Source: Actinomycetes bacterium
GTDB taxonomy: Bacteria > Actinomycetota > Acidimicrobiia > Acidimicrobiales > Acidimicrobiaceae
Assembly: GCA_021826315.1 (NCBI GenBank)
Contig: JAKAZZ010000016.1
Location: 1 to 52,316 of the forward strand
Length of the DNA: 52,316 nt
Direction: 5' to 3'
Part shown: positions 17,355 to 25,244 of the stretch, piece after piece
Numbering within the stretch: the stretch's first letter is position 1
Layout of the letters: each line of letters begins with the position of its first letter
Made by a program: the position numbers and the translations under genes
The notes under the pieces: generated by a model
What the model was told of the DNA's origin: nothing
Seen by the model: the letters and a program-made list of their open reading frames with translations, nothing else
Database searches by the model: none

Positions 17355-18105
17355 ACCTAGCGAAGATCATTCTTCGCGCGATGGACCAGCCTATTATGCC
17401 GTAGGTGCCAGTACGCGTCTTAGGGATATTCGGGCTATCCTTCATCCCCCCTATACGGCTTGGCACCTCTCCTACGTTGTCATTGGTTCTCTACTTGCTC
17501 CGAAGGTCAATTGGAGCACGCTAGTTGGAGCCGTAATCGCCTTTTTCCTGGCGGTAGGGGTAGCGGCGCACGTGCTCGACGAATTACGAGGACGTCCGCT
17601 TGGGACTTTGCTACCAAAAAATCTCTTGATTGCATCCGCAGTCGTCAGTCTCTCCGGAGCGGTCGCCATTGGGATCGTCGGCCTTCTCCGATGGGGTCCT
17701 TGGTTTGGTTTGTTCATAACTCTCGGTGTAGTGCTAGTACTTGTTTATAACCTCGAGCTCTTTGGTGGTCGCTTGCATACCGATTTAGGCTTCGCCTTGG
17801 CTTGGGGAGCGTTTCCTGTTCTTGTAGCGGCATATGCACAAGAACAGTCGCTTCGACTATCGGCAATAATACTCGCGTGCGCAGCAGCGCTCCTATCCGC
17901 CGCGCAGCGGAGCCTGTCGAACCCAGCCCGTAGGATTCGACGCCGTGCGATTTCAGTCGAAGGTAGCATCGTCTATGACGATGGAACGGTGGAACAACTC
18001 TCACGATCGTACGTACTTTACCCACTTGAAAAAACGTTGCGATGTCTCTCGTGGGCGATAATAATTTTGGCATTCAGTCTGTTACTCTTTCGTTTAGGGT
18101 ATTGA
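17344..18105 (+). CDS. Polytopic membrane protein, possible divergent UbiA-family member
   Basis: The 253-residue protein has about seven hydrophobic helices. The N-terminal HPPYTAWHLSYVVIGSLLAP followed by AHVLDELRGRPLGT resembles the first half of UbiA prenyltransferases, where a polar motif with aspartates ends the second helix; however, the full NDxxD motif is absent and the second aspartate-rich loop is not clear. A soluble segment near residues 200-225 precedes the last helix. The GTG start lies inside menG and overlaps it by 11 bases, so the two products are probably made together. A role in quinone or prenyl-lipid metabolism is inferred from this coupling only. I do not recognise a characterised homologue. 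Confidence 0.7.
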   Translation: MRPEPSEDHSSRDGPAYYAVGASTRLRDIRAILHPPYTAWHLSYVVIGSLLAPKVNWSTLVGAVIAFFLAVGVAAHVLDELRGRPLGTLLPKNLLIASAVVSLSGAVAIGIVGLLRWGPWFGLFITLGVVLVLVYNLELFGGRLHTDLGFALAWGAFPVLVAAYAQEQSLRLSAIILACAAALLSAAQRSLSNPARRIRRRAISVEGSIVYDDGTVEQLSRSYVLYPLEKTLRCLSWAIIILAFSLLLFRLGY

Positions 18106-18501
18106 GCCGAATTGCCAAAACCGGTTCTTGCTAGCTAAGAAGTCCGATCTTTGGTTTACGGTACCTCGCGTGTAGCATTTGGGAGAACTACTTCCTAGTC
18201 CTTGTGGCGATCGCTAACTGATATAACCTAGATTTCAGGGTGACCGTAGTGTCGGCCGAGGTCTGGATTGATGGCGTGATGGCGAAGGTGAATCTAGGCG
18301 AACTCGTTGTACAGTCCGCTTAAACCCACCTATTTTCGTTTCATGGTGAATCGGCAGATCTTTGTCTCAAGCGGTGAATACCGCGAATGGGTCGTTGGTT
18401 TGGTCTCTCTGGTATCGATCGTTCAGCCCATTCGACGACTATCGTAGATTGTTGCTATCCACCTCTGGTGCGGAACTGGTAGCAAAAGAGAAAGTGAATA
18501 A
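18106..18501. other. Intergenic stretch, no gene seen
   Basis: These 396 bases lie between the UbiA-like gene and rnd on the same strand. No reading frame, RNA gene or strong hairpin was found; a TATAAC hexamer near 18220 lacks a well-spaced -35 partner. Confidence 0.45.
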
Positions 18502-19668
18502 GTGGCGGAGTACTACGTAGATAATTCAGCAAACTTGATGAACGCAATTTCGATCATCACAAAGTGCGATGTCATCGCCGTAGACACTGAATTTCATAGA
18601 GAGAAGAGCTACTTTGCACGATTGGGATTAGTTCAAATCGGTGCAGGTGACGACGTATTTCTGATCGATCCCTTGAAGGTTGACATCTCTCCGCTTCGTG
18701 ATGTATTTGAGAGCGAGATCGAAGTAGTTTTTCACGCGGCGCAACAGGACCTTGAGATCTTTAATCGCTACCTCGGGACCGTTCCTCGAGTATTCTTTGA
18801 TACGCAGATCGCCGCAAACTTTCTAGGATATTCCACTCCGGGCCTGTCTGTTTTGCTTGAGAATTTTCTGGAAATTCACTTAGATAAGTCGGATCGCCTT
18901 TCAGATTGGCTTGCCCGTCCTCTCGATAAGAATCAACTTCGCTACGCAGGTCAAGACGTTGCGCACCTCGTACTTCTCCGCGATCGCCTTGTAGGAGCAG
19001 TCGATGCGGCCGGACGATTGGAGTGGCTAACGGCGGAGTTGAGCGACTACATCAGCTCCGATTTTTCCGGAATAGGTGATCCCAAGAGAGTCTTCTCCAA
19101 GCTGCGAGAGGCCAAGGCTCTGAAAGGCAAGAATCGCAAGGCAGCCTTTGCTCTAGTTAAGTGGCGCGAAGAGAAGGCCGTTGTTGTCGACAAGCCAGCG
19201 AGGTTTGTTCTTCCTGATATCGCAATAGGTTCACTAGCTCAGTCGCTTCCACGTAAGGTAGCTGACGTTCGAGCGGCGCGTGGTATGGAAGCGCGTTACC
19301 TTACTGATGGCGTTGAATTTGAACTGCTGAAGGTTATCTCCGAGAGCGAGGGTATTAACCTTAGTGAATTGGATGAAATTCTCGCCGTTGAAGTTCCAAC
19401 GATAACTAATGAGTCGATCAGCTTCATCATGACATGGTTGTCTAGTTATGCCAAGCGCCTTAAGATTGACCCCGCAACACTTGCTATCAGGCCCGACGTC
19501 GTCGATCTCTTCTCTCAGGTTCCAAAGGGACGACTCATTAGCGGTTGGCGTAAAGAGGCGATCGGGGGTTATCTCACTCGAGTACGAGATGGTGACATCG
19601 CCTTGGCTCTGTCACCAAATGGTGAGGTCGAGATGGTGGAGAACTCTCGCAAGAATGTGGGACTATGA
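18502..19668 (+). CDS. rnd: Ribonuclease D
   Basis: RNase D is a 3'-to-5' exoribonuclease that trims tRNA precursors. The 388-residue protein has the DEDDy catalytic set: VIAVDTEFHREKSY (Asp and Glu) near residues 25-35, FHAAQQDLEIF near residue 75, and YAGQDVAHLVLL with the tyrosine and last aspartate near residue 155. An HRDC helical domain follows (ALVKWREEKAVVVDKPARFV to ADVRAARG), with a further helical C-terminal part. The GTG start has a purine-rich AAAGAGAAAG upstream. Its last bases overlap by six the end of a small gene on the other strand. Confidence 0.94.
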   Translation: MAEYYVDNSANLMNAISIITKCDVIAVDTEFHREKSYFARLGLVQIGAGDDVFLIDPLKVDISPLRDVFESEIEVVFHAAQQDLEIFNRYLGTVPRVFFDTQIAANFLGYSTPGLSVLLENFLEIHLDKSDRLSDWLARPLDKNQLRYAGQDVAHLVLLRDRLVGAVDAAGRLEWLTAELSDYISSDFSGIGDPKRVFSKLREAKALKGKNRKAAFALVKWREEKAVVVDKPARFVLPDIAIGSLAQSLPRKVADVRAARGMEARYLTDGVEFELLKVISESEGINLSELDEILAVEVPTITNESISFIMTWLSSYAKRLKIDPATLAIRPDVVDLFSQVPKGRLISGWRKEAIGGYLTRVRDGDIALALSPNGEVEMVENSRKNVGL

Positions 19669-19887
19669 GTTTGGACGCAAATCGACGGTGAGAGTCAAAA
19701 TACCATCTTCGATTTTGCAAGTCGCATCGCCAATGATGGAAAAATCCATGAAATCGTCTTGGGCCGCCTTGACAAAGCGTTGACGATCGGGACCTTCGAT
19801 GGGCGGAATCCCTCTCGACTTTACCGCTCGGGCTCGGCTCTGGAATCTCTGGATCATATCTTCGGGACTAAATTGGGTGTTACTCAT
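19663..19887 (-). CDS. Small conserved-looking protein of unknown function
   Basis: The 74-residue soluble protein begins MSNTQFSPEDMIQRFQSRAR and ends with alternating hydrophobic residues (IIGDATCKIEDGILTLTVDLR) that read as two or three beta strands. This is a helix-then-sheet layout with no known motif. The ATG is preceded by a weak site only. It converges on rnd with a six-base overlap of the ends. Sequence character and codon use match the neighbouring genes, which supports a real gene, but no family or function can be named. Confidence 0.6.
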   Translation of the reverse strand: MSNTQFSPEDMIQRFQSRARAVKSRGIPPIEGPDRQRFVKAAQDDFMDFSIIGDATCKIEDGILTLTVDLRPNS

Positions 19888-20160
19888 GGTTATTAAGTTA
19901 ATGCGTCCGCGGGCAAAGTGGGTACCACTAGGGACTTGATGCTAGAATTAACGTGCTTATCTCGTTCGGCGAGTTTGTAAGTGCATAGACCAAAGAGAAA
20001 TTTGGCGGCGCTGCTAGCTTTCCAAATGATGCATCGCATAAGTTGCGAAGGATTGAAGAAGTTTCATATCGAACGCAAAGTTGCTTCGAAGGACGCTGAA
20101 GGCGCGTAAGGGAGTTTTTAGGTGAAAAAAGGACGACACCGGCGATACGAAGAGGCGAGA

Positions 20161-20412
20161 ATGGCCAAGAGAGCTTTCGTGAAGCCAGTTGTTCGTTGCG
20201 TGGAGTGTAATGGAGACTCAGTTCGTGGCCACGCCGACTGGTGTATGGCGGCGACGGAAGAAGAACGTCTCCTTGAAGAGGGTGCTGAGATTCGTCCAAG
20301 CAACTACGAGGAATACGACGACGACGAATACGAAGATGACGATGACGATGATGAATACGAAGATGACGATGACGATGTCGACCTGCCGTACGGAGAGGTC
20401 CACAAGCGTTAG
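20161..20412 (+). CDS. Small protein with cysteine cluster and highly acidic tail
   Basis: From the ATG at 20161 the protein has 83 residues. The first third is basic and contains CVECNG and, nine residues later, a third cysteine in HADWCMA, with a histidine between: a possible small zinc site. The last third is almost wholly Asp, Glu and Tyr (EYDDDEYEDDDDDDEYEDDD), encoded in part by a 27-base tandem repeat. The ATG has GAGGCGAG upstream; a GTG at 20122 would add a basic extension. The alpha/beta hydrolase gene follows after 22 bases. Acidic tails of this kind often contact basic proteins or nucleic-acid-binding partners; no function can be assigned. Confidence 0.65.
   Translation: MAKRAFVKPVVRCVECNGDSVRGHADWCMAATEEERLLEEGAEIRPSNYEEYDDDEYEDDDDDDEYEDDDDDVDLPYGEVHKR
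20326..20377 (+). repeat. 27-base tandem repeat in the acidic tail
   Basis: Two adjacent units, 20326-20352 and 20353-20377, agree at all 25 overlapping positions. They encode EYEDDDDDD-type repeats, and the flanking sequence is a degenerate continuation. This suggests expansion by slippage within the coding sequence. Confidence 0.8.
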
Positions 20413-20434
20413 CCGCTAAACGGAATTATTAATA

Positions 20435-21217
20435 ATGCTTACCTCTTTATCCAATGGAACAATCTTCGCTGAGATCGAAGGGAAATCAAACAAGGGTATC
20501 GTACTTTTGCATGGCTGGGGTAGGAGTCGAGCTGACTTTAGCGCCATAGCTCATGCGGCAGTCGGTTCTGGTTTCGTCACTGCCCGTTTTGATCTACCAG
20601 GATTCGGAGCTACTCCTTCGCCGGAGGTTGGTGAAGATACCGATTGGTATCGTGACGTTGTGGCCTTAGCAATTACTGACTTCGTAAATCGGTGTGAAAT
20701 TCGGGAACTTGCGATAGTTGGCCATTCATTTGGGGGCCGGATCGCAGTGAAGCTGGCTAATAGTCTTTCGAGTGAAGACATTGTATTAGGAGCAGATTGC
20801 GTGGGCTTTGTAGTCTCCGGAGTACCCCTTTTTAGGTCTGGTGGTCCGTCGAAGGTGCCATTTACTCTACGCGGGCTCAAGACGCTCGTTCGACTCAAAC
20901 TGATTCCTGCCTCACGGTTAGAGAGATATAGATCAAACCACGGTTCGGCTGACTACCGCAGGGCTGAGGGCGTGATGAGGGATACTTTCGTCAAGATTGT
21001 AAATGAAGATTATTCCAGCCAACTAGCTGGAATCAAAGGAGTCCCTTTTGTCTTCTATTGGGGCAAAGACGACACATCAGCTCCTTTGAGCCATGCTCAA
21101 CGGGGGGCAGAGATGGTTCAGAATGCTCGCTTGATTACCGTCGATGGTGATCACTTTACATTCTTAGGTGAGGCCAATGACGTTGTCAAGGAGCTCGAAA
21201 GCCTCTTTGCCAAGTAG
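20435..21217 (+). CDS. Alpha/beta hydrolase
   Basis: The 260-residue hydrolase has the oxyanion motif LLHGWGRS near residue 30, the nucleophile elbow GHSFGGRI near residue 98, the acid residue in YWGKDDTSAP and the catalytic histidine in VDGDHFTFLGE. There is no signal peptide, so it should be cytoplasmic. It lies 109 bp before the membrane-anchored Mur ligase on the same strand and 2.6 kb from the ATP-grasp ligase. This context suggests that it hydrolyses an amide or ester product of those ligases, or a thioester or prolyl peptide feeding them. That is inference; the family is too broad to name a substrate. Confidence 0.85.
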   Translation: MLTSLSNGTIFAEIEGKSNKGIVLLHGWGRSRADFSAIAHAAVGSGFVTARFDLPGFGATPSPEVGEDTDWYRDVVALAITDFVNRCEIRELAIVGHSFGGRIAVKLANSLSSEDIVLGADCVGFVVSGVPLFRSGGPSKVPFTLRGLKTLVRLKLIPASRLERYRSNHGSADYRRAEGVMRDTFVKIVNEDYSSQLAGIKGVPFVFYWGKDDTSAPLSHAQRGAEMVQNARLITVDGDHFTFLGEANDVVKELESLFAK

Positions 21218-21326
21218 TGTCAAGGTTATGGCAGGATTATTTTGGCTGTAAATTTTAACCTAACAGTCGTGGATTTTTAGGGTCTTATAAGTTGGCCGTG
21301 GGGTCACGTAGAGAAAAGGTTGATGT

Positions 21327-22958
21327 ATGAATGTATCGAATGTGAATACAGCGACCGGTCTAGCATTTACCGTAGTTGCCTTCGCCGTATCGATCATTGT
21401 TTCACTGAAGTGGCTTCGCGTAGCGCAACGAGAGCACTACGTACAAGGATATGTATTTCGCTTTGCGATTAGGTGGTACGCAAGCCGCGATATGGCGCTA
21501 AACGCCACGTTAAGCTTCTTTGTATTCCTCTTCATCTTTATCGCTCTTTCACGTCCTACCCTAAATTCAGGTGTTATTGACTCCTTCGTCGGAACTGCGA
21601 TCTTCTCGCTGATCCTGCCAATTGGCCTCGGTTACCGCGGCCGCACCTCGAAGTTGAATTGGACGAGACGCTTGAAGGCACTCTTCGGAGTCGTAGTTGG
21701 AATTAACCTCCTCTACGCCCTTATTGCACAAGTACTTGGCTTAGCTGCCTCTATGGGCGTTGCTGAGATGGGACTTTCATTCCTCTTGGTAGAGGTTGCG
21801 ATCTACATAATGCAGCCGATCGAGGATAAGAAGTTTGCTCCCTTTATCGTAAGTGCGAAGAGGAAGCTCGAAGAGATCGATCCGACGATCGTGGGTATTA
21901 CTGGGTCCTACGGCAAGACTTCGACAAAGAACTACCTCGCGACACTGACAGAGGGATCTCTTAGCGTATTTGCGACACCAGCATCGTTCAATAATCGTGG
22001 TGGACTAACGCGTGCCATCAATGAAAACCTCCTTGCTGGGACCGATCTTTTCATCGCTGAAATGGGAACTTACGGTAAGGGTGAGATAGCGAGTCTCTGT
22101 TCCTGGTGCCCGCCTAAGATTTCTGCCCTAACTGCACTTGGTCCGGTGCACCTGGAGCGCTTTGGAACTGAAGAGAAAATTCTCGAAGCGAAGTTGGAGA
22201 TAACGGCATCTGCTGAGACGGTTGTCGTGCAAGTAGATGACCCTCGCCTTGCTCAGGCAGCGGCGGAGCTCGAAACCTCTGGTAAAAAGGTAATCAGGGT
22301 TTCCGGTAAGGATTTGAGCAAAGATGTAGCGGTTCTTGATGACTCCGAAGGCAACCACGTCGTTTACGTCAAGGGACGCAGGATCGGAAGCACTGATGTA
22401 CAAGTTGCAAACTCGAACCTCGCAGTCGCAGTCGCTATTGCAATAGAGGTAGGGGTCGGTGAAGAGGTGTTGGGTGATCGTCTTACCCTGATCAAGCCAA
22501 CCAAGAATCGGTGCGTCATTGAAACCAATGATCGGGGCGTAACGGTAGTCGACGACACCTACAACTCAAATCCGACTGGTGCTCGGTTCGCTCTTGGACT
22601 CGGTGCGTCAAAGAAGCTCGTCGGTGGACGACTTATCTTTGTAACTCCAGGCATGATTGAACTTGGTGATCGGCAATATGAGGAGAATAGAGCGCTTGGC
22701 GCCGAAGTTGCACAGAGTGCTGACTTCATTGTGATTGTGGGCAAGACTAATCTGCGCGCTCTAAGGGCAGGAGCTCTAAATACGATCCGATCCTCGAATA
22801 CAACGAAGTCTGCCACGGGGAACACTTTGACTGTTACCTCAAAGTGCAGAATCATAGAGGTCCGTAGTCGCGAAAAAGCCGTCGAATGGGTTCGTGAAAA
22901 CAGCCAGTCAGGTGACGTCGTCGTCTACGAGAATGATTTGCCGGACCACTTCGCATAA
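21327..22958 (+). CDS. Membrane-anchored MurF-like Mur ligase
   Basis: The first ~165 of 543 residues hold about five transmembrane helices (roughly 11-30, 59-76, 84-103, 117-138, 147-163). A Mur ligase then begins: ATP-binding GITGSYGKTSTK at 190-201, IAEMGTYGKGEI, GPVHLERFGTEEKILEAK with the histidine and carbamylated-lysine region, and VVDDTYNSNPTGARFAL. The nucleotide-sugar-binding N-terminal domain of true MurF is replaced by the membrane part. The end reads GDVVVYENDLPDHFA instead of the MurF VKGSRxxxME element. It should form an amide bond with ATP at the membrane, perhaps on a lipid-linked acceptor. A site AAAGG lies seven bases before the ATG. It is probably not the housekeeping MurF. 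Confidence 0.88.
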   Translation: MNVSNVNTATGLAFTVVAFAVSIIVSLKWLRVAQREHYVQGYVFRFAIRWYASRDMALNATLSFFVFLFIFIALSRPTLNSGVIDSFVGTAIFSLILPIGLGYRGRTSKLNWTRRLKALFGVVVGINLLYALIAQVLGLAASMGVAEMGLSFLLVEVAIYIMQPIEDKKFAPFIVSAKRKLEEIDPTIVGITGSYGKTSTKNYLATLTEGSLSVFATPASFNNRGGLTRAINENLLAGTDLFIAEMGTYGKGEIASLCSWCPPKISALTALGPVHLERFGTEEKILEAKLEITASAETVVVQVDDPRLAQAAAELETSGKKVIRVSGKDLSKDVAVLDDSEGNHVVYVKGRRIGSTDVQVANSNLAVAVAIAIEVGVGEEVLGDRLTLIKPTKNRCVIETNDRGVTVVDDTYNSNPTGARFALGLGASKKLVGGRLIFVTPGMIELGDRQYEENRALGAEVAQSADFIVIVGKTNLRALRAGALNTIRSSNTTKSATGNTLTVTSKCRIIEVRSREKAVEWVRENSQSGDVVVYENDLPDHFA

Positions 22959-23084
22959 CCTGCGGGGAAATTATTATTATTTTTTTTGCTTCCTTCGGTA
23001 ACGTAATTTATCGCTTTGTTTTTAATAATTACGCAGGGTGTAAATAAGTAGTAAAACGAAACTACATGGTTGATATTTTGTTTG

Positions 23085-23119
23085 GAAAAGGGTTTCTGCT
23101 TGAAACCCTTTTCTCTTTT
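23085..23119 (+). terminator. Rho-independent terminator behind the Mur ligase gene
   Basis: A perfect 12-base stem (23085-23096 with 23102-23113) closes a five-base loop and runs into a T-rich tail. It lies about 130 bases behind the Mur ligase stop codon and before the lipoprotein gene, so it should separate their transcripts. Confidence 0.85.
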
Positions 23120-23191
23120 GCATAAAGTGCTACACCCCGCTGATAACTTTGCCACCTACAAACTTCAAGCTAATTTGAAAGAGGTTAAAGG

Positions 23192-23776
23192 GTGAAAAGG
23201 CAAATGTTTACGACCGTAATTATGGCGGCTGTAGTTCTCGGAGCATGCGGAACTACGACGGTCGCTCAGAGTGTAGGACAGGTTTCTACTAGCCAAGCTT
23301 CATCGAACTCGTCCGCGCCAACTACTGCTGCAAATACGACGACGACCACGCAGGCGCCTACAGTAGGGTCGATCTTGCAATTTACAGACTCTACTGCTGG
23401 TAAATATACTGTAGCTCTTACAAAGATCGATGATCCAGCCACCCCTACCGATCCCACTTTTGGTACGGCTCCGGCCGGTCAAAGGATAGTAGCGACTGAG
23501 TTTACAATTACAAATAAGGGAAGCGCAGTCCTAAGTAGCGATATCAATGTGAATGCATCGATAATTGGAAGCGATGGCCAGACCTACCAGACATCTTTCG
23601 ACGACGTTACCAATTGCACGAACTTCAATTCCGGTTCTTATACGATCTTGCCACAACAATCTCAGAACGGCTGTGCTACCTTTGAGATGCCAAATGGGGT
23701 TACGGTAAAGAACGTACAGTTCCTACCCGATGGTGGTTTAAGCGGTAGTCAAGTCGGACAGTGGAATGCCCAATAA
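23192..23776 (+). CDS. Secreted lipoprotein with DUF4352-like immunoglobulin fold
   Basis: The 194-residue protein has a short basic start, a hydrophobic stretch and the lipobox VLGACG, so the mature protein should begin at Cys19 or so and be lipid-anchored outside the membrane. A low-complexity Ser/Thr/Ala linker (about residues 25-55) follows. The folded part, from VGSILQFTD onwards, resembles DUF4352 domains, with the GQRIVATEFTITNKGSAVL strand pair and a cysteine pair (CTNF, GCATFEM) that could form a disulphide. The GTG start has GAGG seven bases upstream. It lies between the Mur ligase and the ATP-grasp ligase, but the flanking terminators show separate transcription. Confidence 0.85.
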   Translation: MKRQMFTTVIMAAVVLGACGTTTVAQSVGQVSTSQASSNSSAPTTAANTTTTTQAPTVGSILQFTDSTAGKYTVALTKIDDPATPTDPTFGTAPAGQRIVATEFTITNKGSAVLSSDINVNASIIGSDGQTYQTSFDDVTNCTNFNSGSYTILPQQSQNGCATFEMPNGVTVKNVQFLPDGGLSGSQVGQWNAQ

Positions 23777-23796
23777 CTGAATGAAACTTTCGATAT

Positions 23797-23839
23797 CGAG
23801 ATGTCGTCTCATAGGTTTAATCTTTGAGGCGACATCTCG
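23797..23839. terminator. Bidirectional terminator between convergent genes
   Basis: A 15-base stem with one G-U pair (23797-23811 with 23825-23839) closes a 13-base loop exactly between the lipoprotein stop and the ATP-grasp ligase stop. There is no strong U-run, but the stem length and position make a shared terminator likely. Confidence 0.75.
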
Positions 23840-23840
23840 A

Positions 23841-24950
23841 TTACGCTAACTTTGAAGCTATTGATGATGCGGAATTTAGAGCTGTTCCATCAGCACCAAT
23901 TGCATTTGGGGTGTAGGCTGGCGCGGCGAGTGCTTCGGAAATTAAGTCCTCTAGAAGTTGAGTGAATGGTAGCGGGGGTTCGATGAAGAGGTACTTTGAA
24001 AGGCTTCCAGGAATTGTATTTACTTCATTTACATACAGTTCATCTTCGCCGTTCGATAGAAAATCTATTCGAGTTACGCCTCGAAGGGGAACCGCCTTGG
24101 CGAGTAGTGTCGCGTAATCCTTCATCTTCTCTTCAATATGGGGAGCGAGCTTTGCTGGAAGTTCGCGAGGAGCCTCTACCATGCCGCTTCCACCTACATA
24201 TTTGTCCTTGTAGGATAAGATCTCACCCCGTGACCTGTCGCGCAGTGGACGTTCAATTTGACTAAGGGTCAGCGTAGGGTGGGTTTTGACTGCAATTTGA
24301 AGGTCAAATAGATCTTCGCGATACGGCTCTACCACTGCGCCCGTTTTGAAGTGCACGTTGCTCTTCATTCGAGCTTTTGCCGTCTCAACGTCAGCAACTA
24401 CATCGATTCCGATCGATGAACCGCCGTAGCGGGGCTTCATGATATAGGGTCCTTCGAAATTGATCTCGCTTCCGTCTATGAAGAGCTTTCGGTCGAGGTG
24501 AGCTATACCTAGGGCGTCGCAGGTGCCGCCAAAAGCGTACTTGTCCATGCCGAGAGCAGCGCCAAGGGCATTGGGACCCGTATATCGGATTCGGGCCATA
24601 TCAAAGAGTGATTGTATGGTTCCATCTTCACCTGGCCCGCCATGGAGACAGTTGACGACGACGTCGATCTCTATCTTCCGTGCTTTGCCGAGCGCCTTCG
24701 GTTGGGTGTAGAAGCCACTTTCGTTACCGATAACGAGGTTTACGTGCGTTGAATCCTTGGGTGCGCCCGAAGCGTAGTTAGGTGCTTCGAGGTTGTTCGG
24801 GGCCACGAAGAAGTCTCCATTTTTCGCCACAAAGATCGGGATTACTCGATGGTTTCGAGAGTCAACTCCTCTTTCGGCCTGTAGTCCTGTGAGGATCGAA
24901 ATGTCGTGCTCTGGAGATACTCCGCCAAAGATAATCGCTACATTTGCCAT
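23841..24950 (-). CDS. D-Ala-D-Ala ligase-like ATP-grasp ligase (variant Ddl)
   Basis: The 369-residue ATP-grasp protein has the Ddl layout: GGVSPEHDIS at the N-terminus, NCLHGGPGEDGTIQ, the ATP-binding MKPRYGGSSIG, and the Mg-binding TRIDFLSNGEDELYVNEVN. It departs from housekeeping Ddl at the substrate-binding end, which reads NTIPGSLSKYLF where Ddl usually has NTxPGMTxxS. The C-terminus also has an Ala/Ser-rich tail. It should join two amino acids, perhaps D-Ala with another residue, in an ATP-dependent reaction. The ATG has GAGGG nine bases upstream. It faces the MurF-like ligase and lipoprotein genes. It may still be the only Ddl of the cell; the rest of the genome would decide. Confidence 0.88.
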   Translation of the reverse strand: MANVAIIFGGVSPEHDISILTGLQAERGVDSRNHRVIPIFVAKNGDFFVAPNNLEAPNYASGAPKDSTHVNLVIGNESGFYTQPKALGKARKIEIDVVVNCLHGGPGEDGTIQSLFDMARIRYTGPNALGAALGMDKYAFGGTCDALGIAHLDRKLFIDGSEINFEGPYIMKPRYGGSSIGIDVVADVETAKARMKSNVHFKTGAVVEPYREDLFDLQIAVKTHPTLTLSQIERPLRDRSRGEILSYKDKYVGGSGMVEAPRELPAKLAPHIEEKMKDYATLLAKAVPLRGVTRIDFLSNGEDELYVNEVNTIPGSLSKYLFIEPPLPFTQLLEDLISEALAAPAYTPNAIGADGTALNSASSIASKLA

Positions 24951-25168
24951 TGAGACATCCCTCTAATCCATCAAAATCACAACTTTTGGCTTGCTTGAAG
25001 CATGTAAAAGCATAATTTGACACGATCCATCCGAAAGCAGTACATCGTTTGTATTCCTTCGATAGCTCTATGGAAACTTCATGGGAGTCCTACATTGTTT
25101 TAAGGGTCGCGAGGAATTGATTCTCTGAAATTTGCATTGGCAAGACCAAGGTAGCTGCTTGCAGATCA

Positions 25169-25185
25169 GCTTGATTGAATCAAGC
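25169..25185. promoter_or_regulatory. Perfect 17 bp palindrome, candidate operator
   Basis: Eight-base arms around a single G form a perfect palindrome in the divergent region between the ATP-grasp ligase and PH-domain genes, about 60 bases before the latter. The halves resemble TTGAT/ATCAA sites of CRP/FNR-type regulators, but the spacing is one base shorter than the FNR consensus. Confidence 0.5.
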
Positions 25186-25244
25186 AACTTCGTGAGATGG
25201 TAATGTCTCAACAGGTAGTTGTTTACCGCTGGAGGTTTTCGTAG

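Noticed and set aside
20326-20377. Repeat array that might be CRISPR-like
   Set aside because: It is a two-unit in-frame tandem repeat without spacers that encodes an acidic protein tail.
25169-25185. FNR box
   Set aside because: The half-sites look right, but the gap is three bases rather than four, so I list it only as an unassigned operator candidate.
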